Origin: Roseovarius sp.
Lineage (GTDB): Bacteria; Pseudomonadota; Alphaproteobacteria; Rhodobacterales; Rhodobacteraceae
Direction: 5' to 3'
Assembly: GCF_030373445.1 (NCBI RefSeq)
Contig: NZ_JAUCYU010000005.1
Location: 62,001 to 126,000, forward strand
DNA: 64,000 nucleotides
Below the pieces are notes generated by a model. That model made no database searches. It had not been told where the DNA came from and saw only the letters and a list, made by a program, of their open reading frames with translations. Below, piece after piece: positions 61,297 through 64,000 of the stretch; the first letter of the stretch is position 1, and each line of letters opens with the position of its first letter. The position numbers were made by a program, and so were the translations under genes.

Positions 61297-62568
61297 TCAC
61301 CCCATCAGGGCCAGCCGTTTCTCGCGCCGGATCACCAGGCTGATCGAGCAGACCGCGCCAAGTGCCGTGACCACCATGATCCACAACAGCGGCGCCGCGC
61401 CGGAGCCGGGGGTGAGCAGCGCGCCGGCCAGCGCCGAGAGCCCGGCGCCCAGCCCGATCATCATCGCGCCGGACAGGCCGCTTGCCGTGCCCGCCAGGTG
61501 CGGGCGCACCGACAGCGCCCCGGAGGTGGCATTGGGGATGGCCATGCCATTGCCGAGGCCGACGCAGGTCATCAGCCCGAAGAACGAGTAGGGCGTGCCG
61601 AGATCGAGCTTGAAGAGCAGCAGGCTCAGCGAGACACCGGCCGCGACGATCACCGATCCCCAGAGCACCATGCGGTTGATACCGATGCGCACCGAGAACC
61701 GCCCGGCGATGAAATTGCCGAGGAAATAGCCCACCGCCGGGGCGCCGAAGAACAGCCCGAACGTGGCCTGGTCGAGCCCGAAGACCCGGTCGCCCACGTA
61801 TGGGGCCCCGCCGATATAGGCGAAGAACGACCCCGAGGAGAGGCCCAGCGTGACCGTGTAGCCCCAGAAGCGGGGGGATTTCAGCAGTTCGGGATAGTCG
61901 CGCAGCTCGTCCCGGAAGGTGGTGCCGGCGCGCGACGGGGCGGTTTCGCCAAGGTCGGACCAGGTCAGCCAGAGGGTGACGCAGCCCAGGACGAAGAGCG
62001 CCCAGAACGTGGCCTGCCATCCGAAGACCGAGGCAAGCGCGCCGCCGATCGCGGGGCCGACCATGGGCGCCACGGACATGCCCATGGTGACGTAGCCGAT
62101 CATCGAGGCGGCCTGGGCCTCGGGCACCATGTCGCGCACCACGGCCCGCGACAGCACCAGCGCCGTCACGATCGCCGCCTGGAACATGCGGAAGACAAGG
62201 AACATGGCCGAACTGGTGGCGAAGATGCAGCCCAGCGTGGCCAGGAGGAAGATCGCCACCCCCGCCAGCAGCACCGGCCGGCGCCCGACCCGGTCGGAGA
62301 TGGCGCCGACGAAAAGCTGCAGCACCGCGTTGACGCCGAGATAGAGGGCGACGGAAAGCTGCATGACCCGGTACTCGGTGCCGAAATGCGTGGCCATCGC
62401 CGGGAGCGAGGGCAGGAAGATGTTCATCGCCAATGCCGCCAGGGACGCCAGGGTGATCAGCGTCAGGATATGGGGGGGCGTGGTTCGGTCGAGGAACCGG
62501 CGCGGGGGCGGGGTGATCGGGTCCGCCGCTGTTCGCGTAGCCGGGGGCCCGGGGGGGAGTTCGGTCAT
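61297..62568 (-). CDS. Bcr/CflA-family multidrug MFS exporter
   Basis: Major facilitator protein of 423 residues with twelve helices. Motif A between helices 2 and 3 is GAISDRVGRRPVLLAG. The Bcr/CflA subfamily is indicated by FLPSLPAMATHF in helix 1 and VLSRAVVRDMVP. Drug or solute efflux is likely, with the substrate unknown. It is divergent from pccB; the shared gap carries the PccR-type sites. Confidence 0.9.
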   Translation of the reverse strand: MTELPPGPPATRTAADPITPPPRRFLDRTTPPHILTLITLASLAALAMNIFLPSLPAMATHFGTEYRVMQLSVALYLGVNAVLQLFVGAISDRVGRRPVLLAGVAIFLLATLGCIFATSSAMFLVFRMFQAAIVTALVLSRAVVRDMVPEAQAASMIGYVTMGMSVAPMVGPAIGGALASVFGWQATFWALFVLGCVTLWLTWSDLGETAPSRAGTTFRDELRDYPELLKSPRFWGYTVTLGLSSGSFFAYIGGAPYVGDRVFGLDQATFGLFFGAPAVGYFLGNFIAGRFSVRIGINRMVLWGSVIVAAGVSLSLLLFKLDLGTPYSFFGLMTCVGLGNGMAIPNATSGALSVRPHLAGTASGLSGAMMIGLGAGLSALAGALLTPGSGAAPLLWIMVVTALGAVCSISLVIRREKRLALMG

Positions 62569-62680
62569 GCGCGCACTCTAACGCGTCGGGCGGCGGTGTC
62601 CATATCGCCAGATGCATAGCTGCCTGCCATTGGGTTGTGCAGTGGCGCACGCTCTTCCCGGGCCGGGGCGGTCAGGGGGA

Positions 62681-62737
62681 TTTGCCGAATTTGCAGTTAG
62701 CTTCGGTCGCTCTGCTAAAGATTTGCAAATTTGCCGA
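62681..62737. promoter_or_regulatory. Probable PccR-type binding sites upstream of pccB
   Basis: Four TTTGC half-sites: 62681, 62690, 62722 (perfect TTTGCAAA) and 62730. They lie 64-120 bases before the pccB start, a typical place for an activator. Confidence 0.65.
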
Positions 62738-62800
62738 ATTGTGCTTTGTATCCGGCGCCGTCTTCTCTATTTTCCGGCGAAAACCGGGAAGAGGACTCTC

Positions 62801-64000
<1,200 letters not shown>

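Overview
The window comes from a high-GC alphaproteobacterium, most likely a marine Rhodobacterales (Roseobacter/Paracoccaceae group). The reasons are strong G/C third-position bias, recognisable Rhodobacterales gene neighbourhoods (glyQ/glyS followed by a PPDK-like gene; the PccR/ScfR-type regulator close to pccB; divergent argP/lysE), DUF1127, DUF1036, DUF1206 and DUF465 small proteins, and a complete choline-to-glycine-betaine operon. I see no rRNA, tRNA, CRISPR array, prophage or insertion sequence. This is ordinary chromosome with a few accessory patches.

Layout. 0-5.4 kb: 3' part of folE2, a Lys/Ala-repeat protein, a DUF1127-like peptide, and a TrkH potassium transporter coupled to a TPP-dependent decarboxylase. 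5.4-16.6 kb: a secreted SPOR/peptidoglycan-binding protein whose trypsin-like domain lacks its catalytic residues; glyQ, an atypical gene, a small membrane-anchored protein, a DUF1206 protein, glyS, a PPDK-like enzyme, a SleB-type cell-wall hydrolase and rpmG (L33). 16.8-27.7 kb: BI-1 protein, LysR and XRE regulators, quinone reductase, HisN-like phosphatase, 8-oxoguanine and guanine deaminases, MgtE, 5-formyl-THF cyclo-ligase, and a GntR/OsmC pair. 27.7-35.1 kb: two SLC13-type permeases, two DMT exporters and a YmdB-like phosphoesterase in a tightly overlapping chain, then YebC. 35.3-46.3 kb: BRCT protein, Cys-rich secreted protein, ArgP/LysE pair, methyltransferase, GNAT and pirin genes, DMT exporter, DUF1036 protein, and an HxlR-controlled tautomerase/truncated-globin/cupin module.

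46.6-56.3 kb: a Tat-exported ABC solute-binding protein divergent from betI-betC-betT-uspA-betB-betA. This set imports choline, releases it from choline-O-sulfate and oxidises it to glycine betaine under BetI control. 56.4-57.8 kb: two DUF465 paralogues and an AT-rich islet with two unknown genes. 58-64 kb: a PccR/ScfR-family regulator, a repeat-rich PRC-barrel protein, a Bcr/CflA drug exporter and the 5' part of pccB (propionyl-CoA carboxylase beta).

The most unusual content is non-coding. There are short hairpins with unrelated arm sequences (four stacked at 41.7 kb), a composite hairpin repeat family (16.7, 23.0, 35.3, 36.3 and 36.9 kb) with a compensatory arm change, a separate 40-64 bp repeat family (5.3, 32.4, 44.0-44.3, 46.5 kb), an array of four 8-bp boxes at exact 11-bp period (35.16 kb), a 43-bp bipartite dyad in front of hxlR, and hairpins in every gap between genes of the bet operon from betC onward.
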